A DNA stretch of 64,000 nt from a bacterium (GTDB lineage: Bacteria; Planctomycetota; UBA1135; UBA2386), in the NCBI GenBank assembly GCA_030432695.1, contig JAUILN010000024.1, forward strand, positions 1 through 64,000, given 5' to 3'. Under the pieces are notes generated by a model that had not been told where the DNA came from, searched no databases, and saw only the letters and a list, made by a program, of their open reading frames with translations. This document shows, piece by piece, positions 51,288 to 58,772 of this stretch; the first letter of the stretch is position 1, and every line of letters begins with the position of its first letter. A program made the translations under genes and the position numbers.

Positions 51288-52262
51288 TCAGCGCAACCGC
51301 GCGAGGATCTCGGCCGCCACCGCGGCGTGCCCGGTGGCCGTCCAGTGCGCATCGCTCGGGAACACCACGGGCGCCGCCTCCGCGGCCCGCTGCAACCCGG
51401 CCTCGAGGTCGACCCATTCGATGCCTTCGCCCGGCTCCAGCCACCGGTCGCCGGCCGCCGAGAGCAGCAGGAAGCGCGCGCCGGCCGCGGCACATGCGGC
51501 CGCCATCCTGCGGTGCAGCGCCCGCACCCGACCGCGCGCGAGGTCACGCACCTCGGGCGCCCAGTCGACCTCGATCGGCGGCTCCAGGGCGTCTCGGCAG
51601 CGACGGTAGACCCCGGAGACCTGCTCCAACCAGCTGGACCCGACCGGCAACTCCGGATCGACCAACTGCTGCCCGTCCCAGCCGAACAACGGTTTGGTCC
51701 GACCGTAGCGGAACGCCGACGCGGCCTCGGCGACGTCGTTCGGGCAGAACGTGAGCACCACCGCGGCCGGCCGCAAGGTCAGGACCTCGCGCTCCAGCAG
51801 CAGACACTCCTGGCCGGTGCCGAAACCGCTGACCCCGAAGTTGCGGACCGGAACGCCGAGTTCGTTGCGCACCCGCGCGACGAAGGTCTCCTCCTCCGCC
51901 ACTCCCCAACCGAAGGTCAGCGAGTCGCCGAGGAACACCACCGGTCGAGCACCCGACTCGGTCGCGCGCGCGGCTTCGGCCTGGTCGGAGGTCCGGTGGC
52001 CCGCTGCGTCGGTCCGGACCAGGACGTCGAACTCGACCTCTCCGCCGGGACCGACGTGCCGATGCTGCGCCGTGACGCCGGCTCCGTGACGCCAGCCGAG
52101 GATCGGATCCGCCTCGACGACTCCCGGCCGCGTGGTCAGCCCCTTGCTCCCGGCGAACACCAGCCGGTAGCCCCACTCCGCGGTGAGCAGCGCCAGCAGG
52201 ATCGCGAACAGCATCAGCGCGACCCGCACCAACCAGCGGCGGGCGCTACGCGAGCCCGTCAC
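51288..52262 (-). CDS. SGNH/GDSL-type hydrolase
   Basis: 324 residues. One N-terminal membrane helix (VRVALMLFAILLALLTAEWGY) anchors it. The catalytic Ser block is FLGDSLTFGWGV, the Gly/Asn blocks are around NFGVSGFGTGQ and CPNDV, and the Asp-His pair is in DAHWTATGH near the C-terminus. Such proteins are O-acetyl esterases or acyltransferases acting on periplasmic glycans or lipids. It overlaps the exonuclease gene by 17 bases, downstream of it. Confidence 0.88.
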   Translation of the reverse strand: MTGSRSARRWLVRVALMLFAILLALLTAEWGYRLVFAGSKGLTTRPGVVEADPILGWRHGAGVTAQHRHVGPGGEVEFDVLVRTDAAGHRTSDQAEAARATESGARPVVFLGDSLTFGWGVAEEETFVARVRNELGVPVRNFGVSGFGTGQECLLLEREVLTLRPAAVVLTFCPNDVAEAASAFRYGRTKPLFGWDGQQLVDPELPVGSSWLEQVSGVYRRCRDALEPPIEVDWAPEVRDLARGRVRALHRRMAAACAAAGARFLLLSAAGDRWLEPGEGIEWVDLEAGLQRAAEAAPVVFPSDAHWTATGHAAVAAEILARLR

Positions 52263-53730
52263 GCAGCTCCTCGGTGCGTCGGGTCAGGAACGCCTCGTAG
52301 CGATCCAGGATCGCCTGCGCCTCGACGTCGTCGGCATGCCGCTCGCGCAGTTCCTCCAACGCGGCCGCGACTTCCCGCAGCCGCGAGGCCCCACCGCCCC
52401 GCGGCGCGCACAGCCGACCGGCGACGTGCTCTCGCCACCGCACCTGCTCGGCCTCGTCGAGGGTCTCCGCGGCGTTCCGCGCGCGCAGTCGGAACAGCAG
52501 TTCGCGCAGCCTCTCGTCGGCGAGGCGTGCCTCGAACCGACGCCACTCCTGCGGCGGGCGCTCATGGAGCTGGCGGCAGGTCCGTGCGTCGGAGTCCCCC
52601 ACGAAGCCGTCGTACAGCCCCTGATCGGGATCGGGATCCTCGGCGGATTCGTGCTCGACCAGGAAGGCCAGCACGTCCGCCACACGATCCCTGCCGGCCT
52701 GCACCTGCGTGGCATGGCGCTCGACGATGCTGCGCTCGAGCCCGCTGCGCTCCCAGCCCCCCGCATCGAGCGCCGCCAACGGCGCCAGCACCGGCCCGCG
52801 GTTCAGGTGGACGGTCTTCAGCCCGATCTCGGGAGCGCCCGCCGGCCGCTCGGCGCGACGCGTGAACAGCAGGCTCCGCAGCTGCTCCGGATCGCCGTCG
52901 AGCAGGGGTGCCGGGCCGTGGCGCAGGTCGACGCACAGCGCCTGGGTGTTGATGCCCGGCCGCTGGCAGATCGGCAACACCACGCTGACGCAGGCCTGCG
53001 CCGAGGGAAACCGTCCGCTGACGTGCGCCACCGGCCGGGAGTGCTCGAAGCCCCGCGCGATGCCGAGACGATCGCGCGCCACCTGCTTGACGCGCCCGTC
53101 GAACACGTAGTCGTAGAGCTTCGGTTGGACGGCCCGCATCCGCCGCGCCATCTCCACCGTCGCGACCACGTCGGCCAGCGCGTCGTGCGCAGCACCATGC
53201 TCGATGCCGTTGGCTGCGGTCAGGTGCTCCAGCCGGAAGCTCGGCGCCCCATCCTCGCGCACCGGCCACTCCAACCCTTCGGGACGGAACGCGTAGGCCG
53301 CGCGCAGCGCATCGAGCAGGTCGAAGCGGCTGTTGCCGTGCCGCCACTCGCGGTCGTAGACCGGCAGCAGGTTGCGCCACAGCAGGAAGCGCGTGAACTC
53401 GTCGTCGAAGCGCACCGAGTTGTAGCCCGCCACGCAGGTCCCAGGCACCGCGAGTTCGGCGAGGATCGACCGTGCGAACTCCAGCTCGCCGATCTCCTCG
53501 TCCGCGTGGTCGCCCGGCACGGTGCGGGTCACCAGGCACGCTTCCGGATCGGGCAATACGTCTTCGGGCAACCGCGTCCGCCACGCGACCGGCTCCCCGA
53601 CCGGCTCCAGATCGAGCGAGGTCCGCATCGCACCGAACTGCAGGGGCCGGTCGCTCCGTGGGTCGCGGCCGGTGGTCTCGTAGTCGTGCCAGAGGATCGT
53701 GTCGCGCACGCCGGACGCCTCCTCGCTCAC
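52246..53730 (-). CDS. sbcB: Exodeoxyribonuclease I
   Basis: 494 residues, close to E. coli SbcB (475). The N-terminal DEDD exonuclease shows LWHDYETTGRDP (Exo I Asp/Glu), AGYNSVRFDDEFTRFLLWRNLL (Exo II) and HDALADVVATVEMARRM (Exo III, DEDDh). SH3-like and helical C-terminal regions follow. It degrades single-stranded DNA 3' to 5' in recombination and mismatch repair. The stop overlaps the GDSL gene, and the start overlaps the LacI gene's end by four bases, so it reads as the second gene of a leftward run starting with that regulator. Confidence 0.95.
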   Translation of the reverse strand: MSEEASGVRDTILWHDYETTGRDPRSDRPLQFGAMRTSLDLEPVGEPVAWRTRLPEDVLPDPEACLVTRTVPGDHADEEIGELEFARSILAELAVPGTCVAGYNSVRFDDEFTRFLLWRNLLPVYDREWRHGNSRFDLLDALRAAYAFRPEGLEWPVREDGAPSFRLEHLTAANGIEHGAAHDALADVVATVEMARRMRAVQPKLYDYVFDGRVKQVARDRLGIARGFEHSRPVAHVSGRFPSAQACVSVVLPICQRPGINTQALCVDLRHGPAPLLDGDPEQLRSLLFTRRAERPAGAPEIGLKTVHLNRGPVLAPLAALDAGGWERSGLERSIVERHATQVQAGRDRVADVLAFLVEHESAEDPDPDQGLYDGFVGDSDARTCRQLHERPPQEWRRFEARLADERLRELLFRLRARNAAETLDEAEQVRWREHVAGRLCAPRGGGASRLREVAAALEELRERHADDVEAQAILDRYEAFLTRRTEELRDGLA

Positions 53731-54809
53731 CGCCGCTTCCGCCGGGTCGACTGCCCCTCGGTGATGCCGTGCTGGATGAGCACCGAACGAACCGGCGCAT
53801 CCGGCTCTTCGATGCGGCGGATCAGCCGACGCACCGCGGCGACCCCGAGGTCGCGGTAGGGCACCTCGACGGTGGTCAGGCTCGGCAGACCGGCGGGCAC
53901 CGCGCTGCCGTCGTAGCCGGTCACTGCCAGGTCCCCACCGATCGCCCGGCCGCCGTCCTGCAACGCGCGGCAGACCTCGAACGCGATCGGATCCGCGACG
54001 CAGACCAACGCCGTGGCTCCGGCCGCGATCCGCTCGTCGAGCAGTCGCATCAGCTCGCCGCGCGCGGGAAGCCCCTCGCCGAGGCCCAACACCATCTCGG
54101 GCCCATAGACGATGCCCGACTGGAACAGCCCCTCGCGGAAGCCCGCGAAGCGGCGCCGCTCCCAGCCACGGCCGCGACCGAAGCCGACGAACACCAGCTG
54201 CCGGTGGCCCTGCGCCGTGAGCCGCGTGACCAGATCGGTGACCGCTGCGGCCTGGTCGCAGTCGACGCAGTCGATCGACGGATCGTCGTGATGGTGGACG
54301 ACCGACACACAGGACACGCGCTGCCGCAGCACCTCGACCACCGGCGACGGCAACGACTGCAGCAGGATCGCCCCGGAGATCTGGCCCTCGCGCAGGCCGA
54401 TCGGCAGGCCCTCGGCCGACGCCATCCGATCGAGATCGTCGGGACCGACCATGTGGATCGCCACCTGGAAGCCGAGGCTCGAGGCCGCCTCGCTGATGCC
54501 CGACAGGATCTGCTGCCCGGCTAGACTCGCGTAGCCCGACAGCTCCCCACCGCCCCCGACCGGGTAGGCCGGAGCACCGAGGATCACCTGCAGCGACCGC
54601 ACGCGACTGTCGCCCGGGATCCGCCCGTCGGGCAGCGTGTAGCCCAGACGTGCCGCCATCGACAGGACCCGGGCCCGGGTACTCGGATGGATCGACCGGT
54701 CGTTGCGCAGCGACCGCGACACCGTCGCCACGGAGATCGCCAGCTTGTCCGCGATGTCCCGCTGGCTGACTCGGGTCGAGCGCTGCGTCTTCTCGGATTC
54801 CTGGGTCAT
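53727..54809 (-). CDS. LacI-family transcriptional regulator (first of two paralogues)
   Basis: 360 residues from the ATG at 54809. The DNA-binding part (~12-65) is VSQRDIADKLAISVATVSRSLRNDRSIHP followed by ARVLSMAARLGY, the LacI helix-turn-helix and hinge. A periplasmic-binding-protein-like sensor follows (GAILLQSLP, VDCDQAAAVTDLV, PYRDLGVAAVRRLIRRI). It closely resembles the neighbouring regulator (54879-55901), especially in the DNA-binding part, pointing to tandem duplication. The bases upstream of the ATG are pyrimidine-rich, with no ribosome-binding site. The ligand is probably a sugar released by the nearby CE15 esterase. Confidence 0.92.
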   Translation of the reverse strand: MTQESEKTQRSTRVSQRDIADKLAISVATVSRSLRNDRSIHPSTRARVLSMAARLGYTLPDGRIPGDSRVRSLQVILGAPAYPVGGGGELSGYASLAGQQILSGISEAASSLGFQVAIHMVGPDDLDRMASAEGLPIGLREGQISGAILLQSLPSPVVEVLRQRVSCVSVVHHHDDPSIDCVDCDQAAAVTDLVTRLTAQGHRQLVFVGFGRGRGWERRRFAGFREGLFQSGIVYGPEMVLGLGEGLPARGELMRLLDERIAAGATALVCVADPIAFEVCRALQDGGRAIGGDLAVTGYDGSAVPAGLPSLTTVEVPYRDLGVAAVRRLIRRIEEPDAPVRSVLIQHGITEGQSTRRKRR

Positions 54810-54855
54810 GGGAGGAGGAGCGAGTCTAAGGGCCCGGCAGCGGGGTCGCGGGGGC

Positions 54856-54865
54856 AACCGTGGTT
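54856..54865. promoter_or_regulatory. Possible LacI-type operator
   Basis: AACCGTGGTT is an imperfect palindrome (AACC and GGTT around two bases) in the 69-base gap between the two LacI-family genes, about 47 bases before the start of the downstream one. LacI-family operators are short palindromes with a central dinucleotide. The match is weak and unsupported by a second copy. Confidence 0.2.
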
Positions 54866-54878
54866 CCCGCGTCGGGAC

Positions 54879-55901
54879 TCACACATGCGCCGAACCCGGT
54901 GGACCAACGGTCTCGAACGAGGGTCGGAGCAGGACCATGCGAGGCTGCTCGGACCGGTCGACCATGCGACGTGTGAGCCGCCGGATCGCGGCGACCCCCA
55001 GATCGCGATAGGGAACTGCGGCGAGCAGCAGGCCGGGACACGACCGACCGACCGGACCTCCCCCGTACGCGGCCAGCGCCACCTCGCGGGCCCCGGCGGT
55101 CGTGGAACCGGTCAACACCGCGCGGGCGTCGGCCGCGATCTCGTCGGCGGTGCAGACCATCGCGGTGACGCCACGCGCCAACAGGTCTTCGAGCGCGTCC
55201 ACGAACGCCTGCCCGGCCGGAAGGGGTCGATCGCCGCCGACCACCAACGACCGGTCGTGGTCGATCCCGTGCTGGAACAGGCTCTCCCGGAATCCCTGGA
55301 AGGACAGCTGCTCCCAGTGGGCCCCACCACCCCAGCCGAGGAAGCCGATCCGCCGGTGACCGGCGCCGACCAGCCGGTCGACCATCTCGAACACCGCCAG
55401 CATCGGGTTGCAGTCGATCCCGTCGATGCCCAGCTCGGCGAACCGATGGACCACCGACACGCACGGCACGTTCATGCTGATCGCCCGGACGATCTCGGCC
55501 GGCATGTCCATCATCAGCAGCGCGCCGTCGACCAGTCCCGCCCGCATGCCCACCGGTCGACCGTTGTCCTGGATCAGCTCGCCGACCGCCGCCGGCTCGA
55601 CCATGTGGATCGAGACCTGGAACTGCTCGATCTCCGCCGCCTCGCTGATGCCGGCCAGGATCTGCTCGGCGGCGATCCCGGGCTGCGGCTCCTGACTGAG
55701 GAAGACCTGCACGGTGCGCACCGCGGGCCGGGTCGGGCTGCGACCATCGGGCAGCCGGTAGCCGAGACGCGCCGCGACCTCGAGCACCCGCGCCCGGGTC
55801 TGCGGGTGGATCGCCCGGTCGTTGCGCAGCGAGCGCGAAACCGTCGCCACCGAGATGTTCAGGCGTTCGGCGATGTCGCGCTGGCTGACGCGTCCCGGCA
55901 T
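54879..55901 (-). CDS. LacI-family transcriptional regulator (second paralogue)
   Basis: 340 residues. The DNA-binding part is RVSQRDIAERLNISVATVSRSLRNDRAIHP, then ARVLEVAARLGYRLPDG. The sensor domain has DGALLMMDMP, GIDCNPMLAVFEMV, IGFLGWGGG and PYRDLGVAAIRRLTRRM. It shares these blocks in order with the regulator 69 bases downstream; the recognition helices are nearly the same, so both probably bind similar operators with different or overlapping ligands. It is divergent from the CE15 esterase (130-base gap), the most likely target. Confidence 0.92.
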   Translation of the reverse strand: MPGRVSQRDIAERLNISVATVSRSLRNDRAIHPQTRARVLEVAARLGYRLPDGRSPTRPAVRTVQVFLSQEPQPGIAAEQILAGISEAAEIEQFQVSIHMVEPAAVGELIQDNGRPVGMRAGLVDGALLMMDMPAEIVRAISMNVPCVSVVHRFAELGIDGIDCNPMLAVFEMVDRLVGAGHRRIGFLGWGGGAHWEQLSFQGFRESLFQHGIDHDRSLVVGGDRPLPAGQAFVDALEDLLARGVTAMVCTADEIAADARAVLTGSTTAGAREVALAAYGGGPVGRSCPGLLLAAVPYRDLGVAAIRRLTRRMVDRSEQPRMVLLRPSFETVGPPGSAHV

Positions 55902-56031
55902 GTGTGCGTGAGCATGCCCGGGCTGTCATAGCTATTCCACGCTCGGACTGGGGCGAGGCCACGGCGAGCCCGATCTCCGCAACTGCCTGCAACCGCTCTT
56001 TCCCGGCCCGCAGACCGGTAATGATCGACGC

Positions 56032-57264
56032 ATGCCCGCCGGTTCGCTGCTGCTCCTCCTCTCCGCGACGCTGCCCGCGATGCCCCAGGACGCGACCTCC
56101 CGCGCGACACCCGATCCGCTCACCGCCGTCGACGGCACGGCCTGCTCGGACGCGGCGACCTGGACCGCGGCGCGGCGCCCCGAACTCCTCGAGCTGTTCG
56201 AGCAGCACGTCTACGGGCGAACCCCTGCACCGCCGGCGTTCCGCTGCGAGATCTCCGACCAGCGCAGCGCCCTCGGCGGCGACGCGCGGCGCACGCGGCT
56301 GAAGGTCACGTTCCACGGGAACGGTGCCGAACTCGAGACCGAGCTCCTGGTGTTCCAGCCAGCCGAGCACCTCGACGCGCCGCTGTTCCTCGGCCTGAAC
56401 TTCCGCGGCAACCACACGGTGGTCGACGACCCGGACCTGCCGGTGCGCGCGACACCGGCGGGCACACCCGAGGGCCTCGGGCGCCGCGCCCCGGAGTCGG
56501 ACCGCGGCGAGCGCGCGCGCCGGTATCCGATCGCGACGATCCTCGACCGCGGCTTCGGCTTCGCCACCGCCTGGTACGGCGACCTCGACCCCGACTTCGA
56601 CGACGGCTTCCGCAATGGCCTGCACCCGCTGCTCGGCGCGGGCCCGACGGAGACCGGCCCGCGCGCAGCCGACGCCCCCGGCTCGATCGCGATCTGGGCG
56701 ATCGGCCTGTCCAGCTACCGCAAGGCGCTGCGCGTGCTCGGCGTGGAGAGCGTCGCAGTGTTCGGCCACTCGCGCCTCGGCAAGACCGCGCTGTGGGCCG
56801 GCGCGCTCGACCCGGGCTTCGCTCTCACCATCTCGAACGACTCGGGCTGCGGGGGCGCGGCACTCTCGAAACGAAAGCAGGGCGAGACCGTCGAAGCGAT
56901 CACGCGTCGCTTTCCGCACTGGTTCTGTCCGCGCTTCGCGGAGTATGCCGGGCGGGAGGAAGCGCTCCCGCTCGACCAGCACCTGCTGATCGCGCTCATG
57001 GCGCCGCGCGCGGTGCACGTGGCGAGCGCCAGCGAGGACGCCTGGGCCGATCCCGAGGGCGAGTTCCTGGCGGCGCGGGATGCGTCGCCGGTGTGGGGGC
57101 TGTTCGGGCTGCGCGGCATCGAGCAAGAGACGTCACCCGCGGTGGGCGAGGTCACGGGGGAACAGGTGCGCTACCACCTGCGCGCGGGCAAGCACGACCT
57201 CACCGGGGAGGACTGGCGGCGGTTCCTCCACCACGCCGATCGAGTGTTCTACGCGTCCAGATAG
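56032..57264 (+). CDS. Glucuronoyl esterase-like hydrolase (CE15 family)
   Basis: 410 residues with a signal peptide (to ~20, TLPAMPQD). The alpha/beta-hydrolase nucleophile is Ser247 in GHSRLGKTALWAGA. NDSGCGGAALSKRKQGETV is the CE15 block that follows, ASEDAWADPEGEF holds the acidic residue and GKHDLTGEDW the catalytic His. CE15 enzymes cleave ester links between glucuronate and alcohols such as those in lignin-carbohydrate complexes. Divergent LacI-family genes suggest sugar-controlled expression. Its last 16 bases overlap the 3' end of the convergent unknown gene. Confidence 0.9.
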   Translation: MPAGSLLLLLSATLPAMPQDATSRATPDPLTAVDGTACSDAATWTAARRPELLELFEQHVYGRTPAPPAFRCEISDQRSALGGDARRTRLKVTFHGNGAELETELLVFQPAEHLDAPLFLGLNFRGNHTVVDDPDLPVRATPAGTPEGLGRRAPESDRGERARRYPIATILDRGFGFATAWYGDLDPDFDDGFRNGLHPLLGAGPTETGPRAADAPGSIAIWAIGLSSYRKALRVLGVESVAVFGHSRLGKTALWAGALDPGFALTISNDSGCGGAALSKRKQGETVEAITRRFPHWFCPRFAEYAGREEALPLDQHLLIALMAPRAVHVASASEDAWADPEGEFLAARDASPVWGLFGLRGIEQETSPAVGEVTGEQVRYHLRAGKHDLTGEDWRRFLHHADRVFYASR

Positions 57265-58376
57265 GCGACCGACACGAGGCGGGTGAACCGGGTCTCGAGC
57301 CGCTCCATGACCAGCCCGTGCCCCACGGCGTCTTCGGCATGGAACGCATTCCTCTTGAAGGAGTCGAGCCACCGTTCGAAGCGCGCCGCACCGAACTCGC
57401 AGGCGCGGGGGATCCGCCAGTCGTAGCTCTCGTCGCGACGGATCCCACCGTCCCACAGCGTTTCGAGCAGGATCTCGACCGACGCGACGGCGGCGAGGAA
57501 GTAGTCGCGGAACTCGTGGCGATGCTCCGCGGGCACTCGACCCTCGGCGAAGGCGAGCGAGGCGCACTCCGCGAACAACAGGTAGTCGAGGGAGTCCGGA
57601 GTGCCGAGGGGGCGTTCGGATTCGCGCCAGAGGAGCTTGCCGGAGGCGAACCAGCCGAAGGCCTTGAGGACCGCGATTCGCTTCCAGTAGTTGCCCCGAG
57701 CGAAGTGCTCCCGAAGCAGGCGAACCAGGTCCTGCACGACGCGATCCAGGTGCCCGAGAAGTTGCGCGGACAGACGCACCCGCGCAGGGACCTTGCCGGC
57801 TTTGCGTTGCCCGATCCGACGCCGGAGCAAAGGCGTCAGCGCCGCACCCGCGGCGACCAACTCGCCACCGACCATCGGGTGGGACTCGAGATCGAGTTGC
57901 GCGAAGAAGCGCCGAGCGAGCCGGAAGGCATCGTTCGGATCCTCGGCGAGCAGGCGATCCGCCTCGTCCCGCCGCTCGGTCAACAGGCGAACGACCGGCT
58001 CGGAGACCCCGCTCCCGGACGCGCCCCCCCCACCCAGTACGCGGTAGTCGCCCGGCTCCGATTCGTCGGCGGCGAGCGCCAACGCGGGTTCGTGGATGCC
58101 CGGTACCGCGCCCTCGTAGGTGATGTCGAGGGAGACGACCTGCGGCGAGGCCGCGCGCAGGTCACGTGCACGATCGCTGCCATTCTCCGACGCCGCGGCG
58201 TACGTCACCGCGGACATCACTCCGTCGTCGGCGAGTTGCTGCAGGACCTGCTCGCCGCCGCCGGTCCTCTCGACCCGCACGTCGAGGAGCCGGGTGCGCG
58301 ACGCGCGAAATTGGACCAGCAACCCCGAGGGGTCACCGCCCGGCACCGCGATCGGAATCGAGATTCGCTGCGCCAT
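57249..58376 (-). CDS. Unknown protein, last gene of the sigma-kinase operon
   Basis: 375 residues, no signal peptide or membrane helix. The N-terminal ~130 residues are beta-rich and Gly-rich (RISIPIAVPGGDPSG, VVSLDITYEG). The rest is predicted helical with many Arg/Leu/Glu (RLLTERRDEADRLLAEDP, RNAFHAEDAVGHGLV). No family is recognised. It lies 6 bases after the 129-residue gene and is the fourth gene of a compact leftward operon with an ECF sigma factor and a kinase-FGE protein. Its 3' end overlaps the CE15 gene by 16 bases. Confidence 0.7.
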   Translation of the reverse strand: MAQRISIPIAVPGGDPSGLLVQFRASRTRLLDVRVERTGGGEQVLQQLADDGVMSAVTYAAASENGSDRARDLRAASPQVVSLDITYEGAVPGIHEPALALAADESEPGDYRVLGGGGASGSGVSEPVVRLLTERRDEADRLLAEDPNDAFRLARRFFAQLDLESHPMVGGELVAAGAALTPLLRRRIGQRKAGKVPARVRLSAQLLGHLDRVVQDLVRLLREHFARGNYWKRIAVLKAFGWFASGKLLWRESERPLGTPDSLDYLLFAECASLAFAEGRVPAEHRHEFRDYFLAAVASVEILLETLWDGGIRRDESYDWRIPRACEFGAARFERWLDSFKRNAFHAEDAVGHGLVMERLETRFTRLVSVAYLDA

Positions 58377-58382
58377 TTGACC

Positions 58383-58772
58383 TCAGATGACGCGGAAGCC
58401 GAAGGTCACGACGGCATCGTCTCGTGAGAAGCCTGCGGCCCCGTCGCTCTCCACGCGGAGTTCGAAGATCAGGCCGACCTTCTCGCTCCTCCACACCTTG
58501 CCGTCATCCCAGGTCGGCACGGGGCAGCACGCCTTCCACTTCACGTCGCCTCCGGTCTCGTCACTCCGCGTCTGGAAGTCCGCGACCAGACCCGGCGTGG
58601 CCTCTTGGAAGATCTCGTCGAGCTGATCGGTCGCGATGCCCTCGCCGACCGGGATCGGACCACCCCACCTCGCCTTCAGCAGCGTACGGAGTTCGTCGAT
58701 CTCGCTCCTTTGGGCATTGTTGAGCCCAACGCCGAACTCGGTCACGCGGAAGCACATCTCTGCATTGGCCAT
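58383..58772 (-). CDS. Small unknown protein in the sigma-kinase operon
   Basis: 129 residues. It starts MANAEMCFRVTEFGVGLNNA and ends with the beta-like FGFRVI. WDDGKVWRSEKVGLIFELRV is the best-defined stretch, and Cys residues include a CC pair in KACCPVPTW. No family is recognised and no export signal is present. The start follows the kinase stop with no spacer, so translation is probably coupled. Its place between kinase and the 375-residue protein suggests a shared function, such as a kinase substrate, but this is inference. Confidence 0.65.
   Translation of the reverse strand: MANAEMCFRVTEFGVGLNNAQRSEIDELRTLLKARWGGPIPVGEGIATDQLDEIFQEATPGLVADFQTRSDETGGDVKWKACCPVPTWDDGKVWRSEKVGLIFELRVESDGAAGFSRDDAVVTFGFRVI

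Noticed and set aside
49753..51495. Long upstream extension of the tricorn-type frame
   Set aside because: It lies antisense to the signal-peptide protein at 50014-51270 and has no motif; a signal peptide begins at 49752.
55928..55935. ATAGCTAT palindrome as a LacI operator upstream of the CE15 gene
   Set aside because: Eight bases only, with no extended symmetry and no second copy; could be chance in the one AT-richer spot.
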